This document shows, one piece after another, positions 32,751 to 43,738 of a DNA stretch of 64,000 bases (position 1 is the first letter of the stretch; the number at the start of each line of letters is the position of its first letter). The notes beneath the pieces are model-generated. The model ran no database searches, was not told where the DNA came from, and saw nothing but the letters and a program-made list of their open reading frames with translations. This stretch comes from Deinandra increscens subsp. villosa (lineage: Eukaryota > Streptophyta > Magnoliopsida > Asterales > Asteraceae), in NCBI GenBank assembly GCA_039602395.1, contig JBCNJP010000006.1:48942325-49006324 (forward strand), written 5' to 3'. A program made the translations under genes and the position numbers.

Positions 32751-33613
32751 ACCTATCAAGCACACCGATTTGGTGCCACTATCCTCATGTCTACCTACCT
32801 TAAACATGACACTCTCATTATCAACCTTTAAAGTTATGGTCCCCTCAAAAACATCCACTAAAGCACGGGTGGTCCTAAGAAAGGGCCTACCTAGAATTAT
32901 AGGGCAACTAGGGTCATAATCACTATCAACTACCACAAAGTCTATAGGGAACAAAAATTTATCAACTTTCACAAGTACATTTTCCACTATACCTTTGGGT
33001 CTCACTACAGATTTGTCAGCTAAAGATATGTTCATGAAAGTAGGTGCTAACTCTCCTAATCCTAAGTGCTCAAAAACAGAATAAGGCATGACATTAATCG
33101 AAGCACCTAGATCAGCTAAGGCATAAGTAACAGAAGAACTACCAAAAATGCAAGGAATTGTAAAAATCCCCAGGTCGTTTAATTTCTTGGGTAATTTATT
33201 CTGAAACACGGCCGAACAGTTTGCATCAAGAGTTATATTAAGCTTCAAGTTTCTTCTTACTACTTAGCATATCCTTCAAAAACTTTGCATACTTAGGCAT
33301 TTTACTTATAACTTCAGTAAATGGTAATGTGATCCTAAGTTGCCTAAGAATGTCGAGAAACTGACCATACTCTTGCGCATTTTTCTGTTGAATTAGACGT
33401 TCAGGATACGGCACACGCTTCAAATCTTCTGCTGTAATCGGTTGAGATACAAACCGGACTCTCTTCTTCTCTTTCGCCGCCTCCCACTTCATCGGCTTCT
33501 CTCCAGCCGGCGGCTTCTTCACAACCTCATCCTCGACGTTTGGTGCGGTACTTGCTGGTGTCACGCTCGAATGCACCCTCCCGTCAGGCGTCTCTAACTC
33601 TAACTCCTCATCG
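32751..33613 (-). pseudogene. Athila aspartic protease region
   Basis: Minus-strand frames from 33613 encode a basic linker (KEKKRVRF) and the conserved KMPKYAKFLKDML stretch. After a frameshift near 33240-33246 comes the retropepsin-like domain with active site ALADLGASINVMPYSVF and the second signpost PIILGRPFLRT. DLGAS in place of DTGAS is usual in Athila. The frame runs into the Tekay LTR and continues in frame at 24545 on the other side. On the upstream side it continues the gag frame across the copia-type insertion. Confidence 0.88.
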
Positions 33614-33618
33614 ACCGG

Positions 33619-34240
33619 TGTTGGAACTTAAAATTTATGTGACAGACGCCATCAAATCTGTTTACCGAAGCATTCGACTGAAGAATCCATGTGAATTGAT
33701 TCAGAGACATGTTGTGATGCTCAAGGCTTGCAGTTTGGACCGAACACCGTTTTCTAGAAAAGTCAACCATTCGGGTCAACGGTCAACGTAAAAGTCAACG
33801 GAAGATCGGTTCGAGCGAGTCAAGCTTCCTATTAATTAAATAAACTTTGATTTAATTAATATTTCATGTTATTTCATTTACTTGTAATTTTGTTCATTTG
33901 TTATGTTTTTCTGTTGTTAGTCACCCTCACTATATATAATGAGGGTGCCCATTACAAGAAAGAGTCTCTGAGTGTGGAGACGATGATTTTCTTGTAGAGT
34001 GTGAGATTTCCATTCTAGAGAGAGAGAGTGAGTCATGGATTTTTAGAGAGAGATTGTGTGTTCTTCATGATTTCTTGATTGTAATCATTCGATTACTGAA
34101 ATCATTCGATTAGTTCATCATCTTTCTCGTGTTTGATTATCTTTGATTCATCTTCATCTTCATCTTTTTTATGGGTTTTCAAATCTGAACCTCGTTCTTG
34201 CTCAAGATCAGGATTCTTGATGTGAGAATCGGTCCTGACA
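33619..34240 (+). repeat. Copia-type 5' LTR
   Basis: The 622-bp LTR starts TGTTGGAACTT and ends GGTCCTGACA. A TATA box within an almost perfect palindrome lies at 33922-33947, followed by a transcribed-looking GA-rich leader. Confidence 0.92.
33922..33947 (+). promoter_or_regulatory. LTR TATA box inside a palindrome
   Basis: CTATATATA lies at the centre of CACCCTCACTATA / TATAATGAGGGTG, which has one mismatch here. The right LTR copy (37179-37204) is a perfect 26-bp palindrome. Confidence 0.7.
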
Positions 34241-34242
34241 AA

Positions 34243-34254
34243 TGGTATCAGAGC
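34243..34254 (+). other. Primer-binding site, initiator Met tRNA
   Basis: TGGTATCAGAGC lies 2 bp after the LTR and is the classical copia primer site. Confidence 0.9.
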
Positions 34255-36864
34255 GGGTAACCGATCAGATTTCATCTCACGATGAATCTGGTCAATCGAA
34301 TCTGGATTTTGAGCTTGAATGGGTGAAGATGATGAAAACCCACTTTTTGAGACTTTTTCTATTTTTTCTTCATTTCTGGATGGATTCTGGTGATATGGAT
34401 GATTGATTCATGTTTGGGAGTTCATTTAGATGTTATTTCATGTTTTACTTCTTCAAATATGTGAGAAAATTGAAGATCAGAGCTGAAAATTCGTAACAGT
34501 GGAGTTCTTCACGTTTTTAGGGTTTTTGAAGATTTTGGAGCTTTGATTCTGCGTTTTTGGTGTTATTGTTGATGGATTTGGATGAAACGAAGCATGAATC
34601 TTAGTGGAAAACGCGTTCCGGATCCATTGGAAGCATCCGTTTCATCTGAATCTCAACCATTTTGGCAGATCTGGAAAAACACACACTAGTGCGTGTTTCA
34701 TGGTGTTCTTCCTGTTCTTGAAGATTTCCAGAATTTAAGGGCTGTTTTGATCCGATTTGCTAATGTTTATGGGTTGTTGGTGGCCACAATAGTCTCGTGA
34801 ATGGTTTAGCTTCTCATTTCGTGCATCATTACGGGTTTTCCTTACGTTTTTGGGCAGATTCGAGTTCACCAAGTAAGTTCTTCATGTTCATCATGTTTTC
34901 CAGATTTCTCTAAGAGTTCTTGAAGCTGTTGAAGATATTTTTAACGACCTGAGTTCAGCTTAAAGATTGTCTTAACGACCTGCTTGTTCTTAACGATCAG
35001 GCTCTTAACGATCAGGCTCTTAACGATCTGGGTTAAAGACCAGGTTGATGTACTTAACGATCTGGGTTCACCTGAAGCTTGTCTTAACGATTTGACCTTA
35101 AGTCTTAACGACTTGGTCCTAATCTTAACGACCTGGTGAGCTGATCGTTCAACTTAACCTAACGACTTGGGTTTTGGGTTTTCGTTGAAGATCGTTTCAA
35201 GACTTTTTGTTCGTCCAGGGTTGTAGAGGATCGACTCACGAGTCAAACGGTATAAAATTCGTCGAAATTGGTCAAGTATCATGGGAGATATGATGGTTTT
35301 CCGGTTTTCCGGTGGGTTCTTTCGATTTTCCGGCAGCCTATCTCCGATCGTCTAGGGTTTATGAGGTTGGTGATGACACACGCTGACGTGGCGATACGTG
35401 ATTGGCAGCAGAGGAATTTCCCTCTCTCCTCTTGTCGGATTGCTTGGACAAACCCTAAATGGGCTGTCGATTTTCTATTGGCAGGGAGAAGCTGGTGGAC
35501 CACATGTAAAAGAGAGTCGTTGGGCTGTGTGGTTGTCGCCAATTAATTGGCTGATGCCAAGTCTCGTGGGGTCCAGGGAATTGAAGGAATCAATTGTTTG
35601 AGTTATGGTTGTCTGACCTCCATTGGTTGAGAGATTCAACGCGTGGGACCAGCATATCTTGAGAACCGTTGGGGCTTTCACGCTGTCGGCCTCCTATTGG
35701 CAGACCTCATTCGCACATGGATCACCATTTACAGCCACCGGATGTGATTTCTTTGAGCCGTGGATTTTATGTGAATCTTATTTATGATTGGTGCTTTCAA
35801 TTTGACAAGGATCAAGGTTTTCTTGAGGGATTTTTCTACTAATTGATTATTTCAACATTTTCCATCAAACGCGGGATTTTTTTTCTATCAGTTTTTAACG
35901 AGACTAACAGAGATAAAGCCACGACGGAATTTCAAAAAAAAAAATTTATTGGTCATGAAATTATTCTAAATATTTATTGGGGTTCTCGTTTATTGACGTT
36001 ATGCACAACGTTTGCTATCGATCACTGACGAGTTAGCTTTATTATCCGGTTAATTACTCAGCTTTCTCGTTATATCTCACGGTTTATTTTTAGTGGATGC
36101 ATCGTGGATGTCAGCTAACCGGATTAACTGGAATCTCAGTTAAATATTGGAATTTATCCGTTAAATCTCTCGGATGGCTGTTTCCTGACGAAAATTGATG
36201 GAATTTTTTACCAGATCGCGCCGTTTTCACCAGTATGACTCATAAATCTTCACGGAATTTATTTTTCCGAGCTCGTTTTTCTTCGCCCAAAATTACGAAG
36301 ACACCGGTTATCATTATTTTCGCTCGGGATCTCAAATTTTATCAGATTTGACATTTTATTTAATTTTTCGCATCCAACCTCAGTCGCGCAGATTATTCAC
36401 AACTGTCAGCATCCGACTTTCGGTTTTTCGCGAGATTGTCCGATTTCAAGATTATTTATCTGGTTTCTCTAGGCAATCGATCGCTACGGTTCAACTCTCC
36501 GCATCTGATTTTACGCTTCCGACTACATGTTTTTGGAAAGATTTAGAGAAATAAGAGGAATTATTATGGATTTGGATATCGGGTCGATTATTCGGAGTTA
36601 GAGCATGTTCGACGATTGATTGGTTTATCTGATTCAGTTTGTTGCGGTTATGACTCCGATGTTCAGCATTTTCTCAGTATTGTACCCGACCGTGTGAACC
36701 GAGTGAGCTGCAGCACTTGGCTCTCAACTGGAGCAACGAAAACAGAAGAAGCTTATTCAGAGGGGGAATCTCTATGACAGATTGTCTCGGGTTTATCAGT
36801 TTTTCATTGAAGATGTACGGCATAGCGATTCTTCACCAGTTGAACAGATTTGAAAGCATCAGTC
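34255..36864. other. Non-coding interior of the copia-type element
   Basis: No retroviral-type protein is encoded. The left part has gene-leader-like sequence and the CTTAACGAYCTGG motif series (34940-35170). The right part is T-rich with no repeats I can see. The short frames are not credible. Confidence 0.75.
34940..35170 (+). repeat. Irregular repeats of CTTAACGAYCTGG
   Basis: About ten copies start at 34940, 34971, 34989, 35004, 35019, 35053, 35083, 35104, 35124 and 35158. Variants include CTTAACGATCAGG and CTTAACGATTTGA. Spacing is 15-36 bp, so this is a motif cluster rather than a strict tandem array. Confidence 0.8.
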
Positions 36865-36874
36865 AAGGGGGAAT
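36865..36874 (+). other. Copia-type polypurine tract
   Basis: The purine-rich AAGGGGGAAT lies directly before the right LTR. Confidence 0.8.
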
Positions 36875-37501
36875 TGTTGGAACTTAAAATTTATGTGACA
36901 GACGCCATCAAATCTGTTTACCGAAGCATTCGACTGAAGAATCTATGTGAATTGATTTAGAGACAGGTTGTGATGCTCGAGGCTTGCAGTTTGGACCGAA
37001 GACCGTTTTCAGGAAAAGTCAACCGTTCGGGTCAACGGTCAACGTAAAAGTCAACGAAAAATCGGTTCGAGCGAGTCAAGCTTCCTATTAATTAAATCAA
37101 CTTTGATTTAATTAATATTTCATGTTATTTCATTTACTTGTAATTTTGTTCATTTGTTATTTTTTTTCTGTTGTTAGTCACCCTCACTATATATAGTGAG
37201 GGTGTCCATTACAAGAAAGAGTTTCTGAGTGTGGAGATGATGATTTTCTTGTAGAGTGTGAGATTTCCATTCTAGAGAGAGAGAGAGAGAGAGAGTGAGT
37301 CATGGATTTCTAGAGAGAGATTGTGTGTTCTTCATGATTTCTTGATTGTAATCATTCGATTAATGAAATCATTCGATTAGTTCATCATCTTTCTCATGTT
37401 TGATTATCTTTGATTCATCTTCATCTTTTTTATGGGTTTTCAAATTTGAACCTCGTTCTTGCTCAAGATCAGGATTCTTGATGTGAGAATCGGTCCTGAC
37501 A
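36875..37501 (+). repeat. Copia-type 3' LTR
   Basis: The 627-bp LTR matches 33619-34240. A longer GA run (about 37276-37296) and loss of a short CATCTT repeat unit account for the length difference. It contains the perfect TATA palindrome at 37179-37204. Confidence 0.92.
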
Positions 37502-37506
37502 ACCGG

Positions 37507-39016
37507 CTTCTCCTCAACTACCGTCGGTGATGGACTCTGAACAACTCTCCCGCTCCTAGTAGTAATGGCATTAACATTGCCATTGGGGTTTTTGTAAGTG
37601 CTACCTGAGAATTGTCCCCCGCGGGAATTCAGCTCCTTGAGCTGGTTCGCAATGTCGCCCACCGACCGCTGTAAATCCAGGAACGAAGCTTGTTGATTTC
37701 GTAGTAGCGTGTCATGCTCTGCCAGCTTCTTCTGTGTCCCTTCATCTCTCGCCACTATCTGTTGCAGGATCTGGGTCTGGTTAGCAATAAGCTCCCTCAT
37801 CTCCTTAAAACCAGGCCTATCATCTCCTCCATCATAGTTTATTCCTTGGTGGAAAACCAGGTGGGTTTCCTCCCTCTCGCCATTTTGAATTTTGGCCACT
37901 CCTCCACCCGGACTGGAAAGAATTACCGAACTGGTTTCGGTTTCTAATATAGTCGACCTGCTCAGCGGGAGCAAGTGGGCAGTCTCGGGTATCGTGAGTG
38001 CCTCTACACAGCTCACATTTGGCCTTGATATGGAGTTTGATTTCTTCTAAAGCCCTATAGATATTGTCTGACTCCTTAGGTGGCATGGTTTCTGTGCCAA
38101 TGTGACTGACACTCCGGGTAGATGTAGATGGTGCAAGTGATCTAGGCGGGGCCAAGGTGGCCCTCCGATCTCCGGGTGTCTGCTGTTCAGCAAGTGCGAA
38201 GCTCTCAAAAAGTGATTTGCATTCGTCAACGGTGAGCTTCTCCATCATATGACCTCCAGCCGAAATGTTAAACTCCTTCTGAACAGAATAAGGAAGTCCA
38301 TTGTAGAAATTTTCTATGATCGCCCAGTCCGTCAACCCGTGTTGCGGACATTTGCTCAGAAGGGTGTTGAATCGTTCATAAGCAACCGAATAAGGCTCAT
38401 CGGGGTCCATCCTAAAGGAGTGGATTTCCTCCCGAGTACGTGCAGCCTTGGCTGGAGGATGATATTTCTTCAGGAACTTCGATGTCAGATCGTCCCAGGT
38501 GGCGATCGAATTAGGCGGAAGCGTCTCGAGCCACTCGGCGGCTCGAGACGTAAGGGAAAATGGAAACAAGCACAGATAAATGGTATCGTTCGCGACTCCC
38601 GTGAGTCCGAACGTATTGCAGATTCGGATAAAGCACGAGATATGCATCGGAGTATCTTCGTCCTCACGTCCATGGAACTGTATCGAATGTGTAAGAGCAT
38701 TGATGGCGTGAGACGGAACTTGCCAATTTGCGGTGTTGGCAATGTTTGGTTGCGCGATGGCAAACCTAGCGTCGTTAACTCCGGTGCTGGCTTGCTCGTG
38801 GACGGTGCGACGTGCCGCCATGGATGAAAGGTCGGGAAATGGAATGGGTTTGGTGTCGTGTGCGATCTGTGTGGAAGTAGATGGTTTGGAATGAGTGGTG
38901 GAAATGATGAACGCCTCAAGCTCCGTGCGAAGAAGGCGGAACCGTTCACGAATGTCCGCGTCGGGATCAGAAAGTGGTTAAAGCTCAGGTGGACCTCGTG
39001 AACGAGTGTGTGGCAT
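37507..39016 (-). pseudogene. Athila gag
   Basis: The likely start is ATG at 39016-39014 (MPHTRSRGPPEL), stopped at codon 13 by TAA (38978-38980). Reading continues in the same frame through MAARRTVHE (38821) to 37832. The gag capsid domain is recognisable (LCLFPFSLTSRAAEWLETLP, FLKKYHPPAK, YNGLPYSVQKEFN). A zinc-knuckle remnant, CELCRGTHDTRDC, follows. A frameshift near 37838-37845 moves it to the frame 38016 to 37507, with FKEMRELIANQTQILQQIV and NAITTRSGRVV typical of Athila. The frame is then cut by the copia-type insertion at 37502-37506. Confidence 0.88.
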
Positions 39017-39172
39017 AAAATAGGGAAACGACTCAAATAAAAATTAGAAAAATTGAACCTAAAAATCTAGACTAAAAAAAAACGGATATCCTAAGACTCT
39101 AGACACGGAAAAACCTAAAAGACTCAAAATTTCCTAACGACGACCTAAGTTAATCTTGCTATTGCCAAGTGT

Positions 39173-39189
39173 CCCCGGCAACGGCGCCA
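39173..39189 (-). other. Primer-binding site, tRNA-Asp
   Basis: On the minus strand, TGGCGCCGTTGCCGGGG lies a few bases after the 5' LTR and is complementary to the plant tRNA-Asp 3' end. tRNA-Asp is the usual primer for Athila. Confidence 0.88.
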
Positions 39190-39195
39190 AAAACT

Positions 39196-40814
39196 TGATG
39201 TGTTCGGAACTACACTAAAAATAACTATTAAAACCTAGACCTAGACACACCTAATTTTACCGAAACTTCCTGAACTAAACCGAACCCTAAGGCAAGTGTA
39301 CCTATCGGATTGTAGCTAAGCTAAGGCAAGACCGGGAATATCGAACCCTAGAGACACTCTATAGACAAAACTAACCTAGGACCTAAGAATTGGAAATACT
39401 GAGAAATTGATTTGGGTTTTTGGAATTTGGAATTTGTTATCTAATCTAACTAACAACTAACTAACAGACGAAATCAAAAAACTTAATAGAAATTTAGATG
39501 CAAAAGGGACACCACCTAAACCTAGACTCCTATGCAACACTCACAACCCAACTCGGTTTTAGCAATCCTGATGGTGGTTAGTTCACCTTTTAAGTCCTTC
39601 CTAACAGATAATCCTACGCTCGGACAAGAGTTCACCTTTTGGGTACTTCCTACTTCAACTAAACTTAACCACCTCTGAACCTATTCTCGGGTACCTTAAG
39701 CTAGCTAGAGCTACCAATAACTAACTATGAATGACTTGGAATAGCAAACTAGAAAACTAACCTAGGGAATTTCCTTTTGGGACAATTCGATCCTAAGCAG
39801 TTAACCAATCCGACTACCCAATAACTATCACCCTTTTAAGTCTATTTAGCTAGCAGCACACAAGATTCAAATAACCAATTATCCACTAACCCTATGACCA
39901 CAATTAAGCAATCACATTAAATTGCACGCAAAACCTACAAGTCAACTACTTTACCCAAACCGGAAGACATCCGCAAGCAAAGAAAGGATCAATTAACAAT
40001 TAGAAATCTAAATCAAGCATACAAACGCATCACCACAGAAAGTTAATGGAATTGAAAAGATCATCAAACATCAATCAAATAGCTAGAAACCGAATTGAAG
40101 TCATAAACGTTAAACAATTGTCATACGGTCTAGGTGGTGGCGAATTACTTAGCCAACCACCATGATAATGTCACAAACACAGAAAAGTTCCAGAATTTGT
40201 AAACAAAACATAGTCTTGATCAAGCAATTACAAGAATTTAAAAGTAAGGAAGAACCGCGTTATTGATTTGATGATGATATTGGCTCCCCGATTGATCTTC
40301 CTTCGATTCCAGTCCTTTCCTCCTCTGAAAATCGCCTTTAGTCGCTCTGGAATTCGTCTGCAAGTCGTGCCCCTCGAATACAAACCCTAAATTCGATTTT
40401 ATATTGAGATGGCTAAGTTTCCAGAAAAACACCCTCCAAGCGTATCGCTGGAGGTCTAAATGTTGTAGGCGATACGCCTAACTCCTAAATACGCCAAAAT
40501 AGTTGGTCAAACCGACTTACGGCCTTCATTGACCCCCCTGGATCCACGCGTATCGCGCGTAAGTCTCCAGGTACTAGGCGATACGCCTAGTACTTCCTTT
40601 TCAGCACTTTTCTTTATTTTCTTGATTAATCTTGCCCGCTTCTCTCGTGGCCTCGGAATTTCACCCATTACCTACAAAAACATATAAAAACATAAACAAA
40701 GACTCAAAGACTCAAACTTAACCAAAAATAACTTGAACTAATGGAAACCGACTCAAATTGACTCAAATATATATATAAAAGACCCCGGAAATGAGATGTG
40801 TTTGCAACACATCA
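39196..40814 (-). repeat. Athila 5' LTR
   Basis: This is the partner of 9910-11532 with about 2% differences and a 13-bp gap near its start. The four CGTATCG hairpins recur at 40436-40593, including the perfect 23-nt one at 40571-40593. The first has lost one T of its arm. Confidence 0.92.
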
Positions 40815-40892
40815 GCAACCACAAAAGAAACAAAATAAAACAGTGTTTAAAGAGCTTCATAATAAACAGGGAAAAACATAAAGGACCGTAGA

Positions 40893-42635
40893 TTATTGAA
40901 CGGTATCCACGGATGCTGCATCTTCAACGCCCTTATCTCCTCCCTTCCCAGCTTCTTCATCAGCATCCTTCTCGCCCCCAGCATCCTCGGCCATCGGCTG
41001 CCCTTCTCCAGTCCCTGATCCAGATGCACCAGTAGGCAGGGTCTTCTCGGCACCTTGGGCCTGAATAGTCTCGTACCCTTGGGGAATTGAGCCACCCAGG
41101 GCACGCAACTGCTTGAACCATAACAGCACAGTCTACTTGGTGCAGGAATGACCCTCGTCCTCAGCTTCCTTGGCCATCTTCAGCTTGGTCTGCAGCACCG
41201 AGATTATGGCCGAGTTCCTGGACTTCTCCACATATTCCTTCAAGGTCTTCTCATGCTGGTTCCGGGTCTCCACCGCCTTCTTCTCGTTCTCTAGCAGCAT
41301 CTTCTGAACCTTGTCATGCTGGGCCTTGGCCTTGGCTGCTTCTTTGTTAGCCTGGGCGACCTTGGATTTTAGAGTCTCAGATTCAGCGGCGCGCCTCTCC
41401 GCGGCCTCGAGCAGCTCCAGAAGACGAGAGTTGGCCTACAAAAAGGTAAAGGTAAATTGGGAATTAATTCCATATCTAACTATGAAACACATAAAAGCAG
41501 GAGAATCCAGGGATACCTAATGGGCCACGACCTCAGCGTGCTGCACCAGCTCCTGGGGAGACATTTCAGCCAGGGGGTGTTGGACAGTGGCGGTACTGGA
41601 TCCTCGGGTCTTCCTTTTCGTGCCAGTTGCCCTGGATGTGGTAGCCTTGGATGCTGGAGTAGGCTCGACCTTGACGGAGCTCCGGATTACAAGTTCCTGA
41701 TCATCAGCTAGCTTGTAGGAGAGGGCGGCTTCGAGGTCGTCAATGTCATAAGCAGGGGCAACTGCAAAATGAGATATAACTCTGGATGTCAGCGAGTCAG
41801 GTACATAAAATTTGACAAAATGCAGGGTAACTTACAGCTAGACATGCTGACAGAAGGGTGCGAGAGGCCTGGATGCTCGAGTGCCTTGAATGCACGTTCG
41901 AATTCTGGGATACCCAGGAATTTCTGCAAGTTGCTCTCAGTCTCTTCTTCCTCAGGACCGATTTCTCTCAAACTTTTCACTGCAAAGAATAACATCCAAG
42001 GTCAGATCATATAACTGTTAATAAAAATCCTAACCTCTAGTGCAGGTATGCCTACCCTCTATAACCCAGGCTTGCGGAAGCTGGAAACGACCTGGAATGC
42101 TGGAACGCTTCATGAAAAAGAATTCACCCTTCCATTCACCATGTTGGGTAGCATTGGGAACGAGTTGCATGTCTTTGGAAAGGGCTTTGAATAAGAAACG
42201 GCTGGAACCATGCGATTTCAGCTCATAGGCCATTGCTATCTCCGGCAGGCCGACCAAGTGTTCAAAGGAGTCGTTCAGGCGATCCAGGGTACCCAGGATG
42301 CGCCATACGACAGGAAGGGTCTGGGCATAAGAAAGTCCTGTGGCCTCAAAAAACTCGGCGACGAGGCCGGAAAAAGGGTAGGATAAACCCATGCTGAATG
42401 GGGTGAACGGAAAGCAGACCCAGGTCGGAGAGACGAAGTCTGATCTCAACCCGGGGTCGAAAGCCCTAATAACTGCACCAGGAGGAAGAAGACGGGAATT
42501 CTTCACCAATGTGATGTCGTCATTGGTAAAGGTACATCTTTCTTGCTCGGGTTGGAGGAGGAACTTTTGGTCAAGAAAGTCCTCCACCCCGGCGAGAGAT
42601 ACGGTGGGCTCCCGGTGAATTCGGCGCTTGGTCAT
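40893..42635 (-). pseudogene. Antisense accessory gene of the outer Tat, four exons, two stop codons
   Basis: This homologue of the inner Tat accessory gene runs antisense to its element. Exons on the minus strand: 42635-42056, 41979-41836, 41761-41517 and 41435-40893, with GT-AG introns of 76, 74 and 81 nt. Exon 3 is 245 nt in both elements and all intron phases agree. Exon 1 has the conserved core (VWRILGTLDRLND, EFFFMKRSSIPG). Exon 3 has a KRKTRG-type basic stretch and exon 4 is coiled-coil-like, then acidic. In-frame TAG codons sit at the last codon of exon 3 (41517-41519) and in exon 4 (41133-41135). Start ATG 42635 aligns with the inner gene's start. Function is unknown. Confidence 0.78.
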
Positions 42636-42742
42636 GATTAGGAAAAAGAAAGATCGAAAGAAAGAAGATTACCTGGCCGGAATGGGTGATCGGTGCTCGT
42701 AATTCTCTAACTTGGGTGGATGAAACACTCGAGTGAATGAGG

Positions 42743-42750
42743 TATTTATG
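42743..42750 (-). promoter_or_regulatory. TATA-like box for the outer antisense gene
   Basis: CATAAATA on the minus strand lies about 108 nt upstream of the ATG, a position equivalent to that of the TATA-like box of the inner gene. Confidence 0.5.
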
Positions 42751-42880
42751 GGCGGAATAAGTTACAGAGGTGAGGTGACATCAAGGGAGCAGATTGAATT
42801 TGAAAAAGCAAATTAAGCGGACGAGATTAAACCGATGATGATGACTCATTTCAATCTGTAAATCTTATCTAGAGGCTGCA

Positions 42881-42896
42881 AATTTTTGGGGGCAAT
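42881..42896 (+). other. Outer Tat polypurine tract
   Basis: A T stretch followed by GGGGGCAAT directly precedes the 3' LTR. The inner Tat has the related GGGGCAAT at the same place. Confidence 0.75.
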
Positions 42897-43677
42897 TGTT
42901 ATACCCTGAAGTTTGACCTAGTTTCTTACTAATGATCTCTGACAGGTTAATGCCCCTGGATATCAAACATGCAGGGAAGGCGTCCTTGGTAACCTAACCC
43001 AGGATGTTTACCTATAATTTACTTAGCTATTATCCCAGGATGCAATGTGTCCTGGATCTGTTTATTTATCTAACCCCAGCATGCACGGGAACACTGCATG
43101 TTAGGAAAGCATTATTAACCTTTCTCTTTGATTCCGTGTGTTTAAGCCAGGAACAAAAAGGAAGATAACGGTCACATGGACTTGGTCAAGCTCGAGAGCA
43201 CATGTGGAAAAAGAAGACCCGCCGCTTAACTCGGTCAAATCATGGCCAGATGTGGTTGAGAGGAGATCCCAGGAATCTCGGAATGTTAGTTAAATTATCT
43301 ATGTATTTATACGCGGCATAGGACTAATTTTTCACTCTCTCGATCACCTGTATTCACACTACCACATAGCTATCAAGCCGCAAACACTTGTACTTGATAC
43401 TTTTACTTGGCAATAAATAGGCAACGTGTGTTATCGTTGCCGAAGGGGATTTTTATGCCGGCAATACTTGAAGACATTCAAGGATTAAGGGCTTTTCCCC
43501 CTTTCAAATCTCGCTATCCTTAGTTGCATTCAGGGAAGTAATTGTTTGTGTTTCCATACATTTCCATCCAACCTTGTATTTTTACTTATAAACTTGATTT
43601 ACGAAAACTTACATCCAGGGCACCATACCTCACAAACGAATTTGGTTACTTAATTTACTTGCATAATTTTTGACCAA

Positions 43678-43681
<4 letters not shown>
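42897..43681 (+). repeat. Outer Tat 3' LTR
   Basis: The 785-bp LTR runs from TGTTATACCCTGA to GACCAAAACA. It matches the 5' remnant (8210-8690) and the solo LTR (46146-46929). A long AT run follows. Confidence 0.92.

Positions 43682-43735
<54 letters not shown>
43681..43735. repeat. AT microsatellite
   Basis: About 27 AT units directly follow the LTR. The insertion target was probably TATAT. Confidence 0.9.

Positions 43736-43738
<3 letters not shown>

Larger units (their letters stand above)
33619..37501 (+). mobile_element. Non-autonomous copia-type LTR retrotransposon
   Basis: LTRs at 33619-34240 and 36875-37501 (TGTTGGAACTT...GGTCCTGACA) are flanked by ACCGG (33614-33618 and 37502-37506). 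The PBS TGGTATCAGAGC (initiator Met) is typical of Ty1/copia, and a purine tract precedes the 3' LTR. The 2.6-kb interior has no gag, protease, integrase or RT frame. It carries about ten copies of a CTTAACGAYCTGG motif. The LTRs differ by about 20 substitutions and a few indels by eye. Superfamily assignment rests on PBS and LTR style only. Confidence 0.88.
9910..40814 (-). mobile_element. Athila-like gag-protease LTR retrotransposon with three nested insertions
   Basis: LTRs TGATGTGTT...AACACATCA lie at 9910-11532 and 39196-40814 and are flanked by GCAAC (9905-9909 and 40815-40819). The element reads on the minus strand: 5' LTR, tRNA-Asp PBS, gag, aspartic protease, an acidic tail domain, then a long untranslated region to the 3' LTR. 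It is interrupted by a copia-type element (33619-37501), a Tekay element (24551-32745) and a Tat element (12002-22410). Removing the inserts leaves about 8.4 kb. No reverse transcriptase, RNase H or integrase is present in any part, so this is a non-autonomous gag-pro element. The LTRs differ at about 37 positions plus small indels, by eye. Confidence 0.92.
8210..43681 (+). mobile_element. Outer Tat-lineage LTR retrotransposon, pol-less, split by the Athila insertion
   Basis: The order is: LTR remnant (8210-8690), tRNA-Lys PBS, gag N-terminus (8785-9603), non-coding sequence to 9909, the Athila element with its inserts (9910-40814, TSD GCAAC), an antisense accessory gene (42635 to 40893, minus), a purine tract, and the 3' LTR (42897-43681). 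Without inserts its internal part is only about 3.3 kb and lacks the rest of gag, protease, RT, RNase H and integrase. It must have depended on enzymes from a relative such as the inner Tat. The two LTRs differ by roughly 5% over the shared 480 bp, the largest divergence in the stack. Confidence 0.85.

Noticed and set aside
33619..37501. Copia-type insert looking older than its Athila host (about 3.2% against 2.3% LTR divergence)
   Set aside because: The difference is within sampling error for LTRs of this length, and the nesting and target duplication fix the order.
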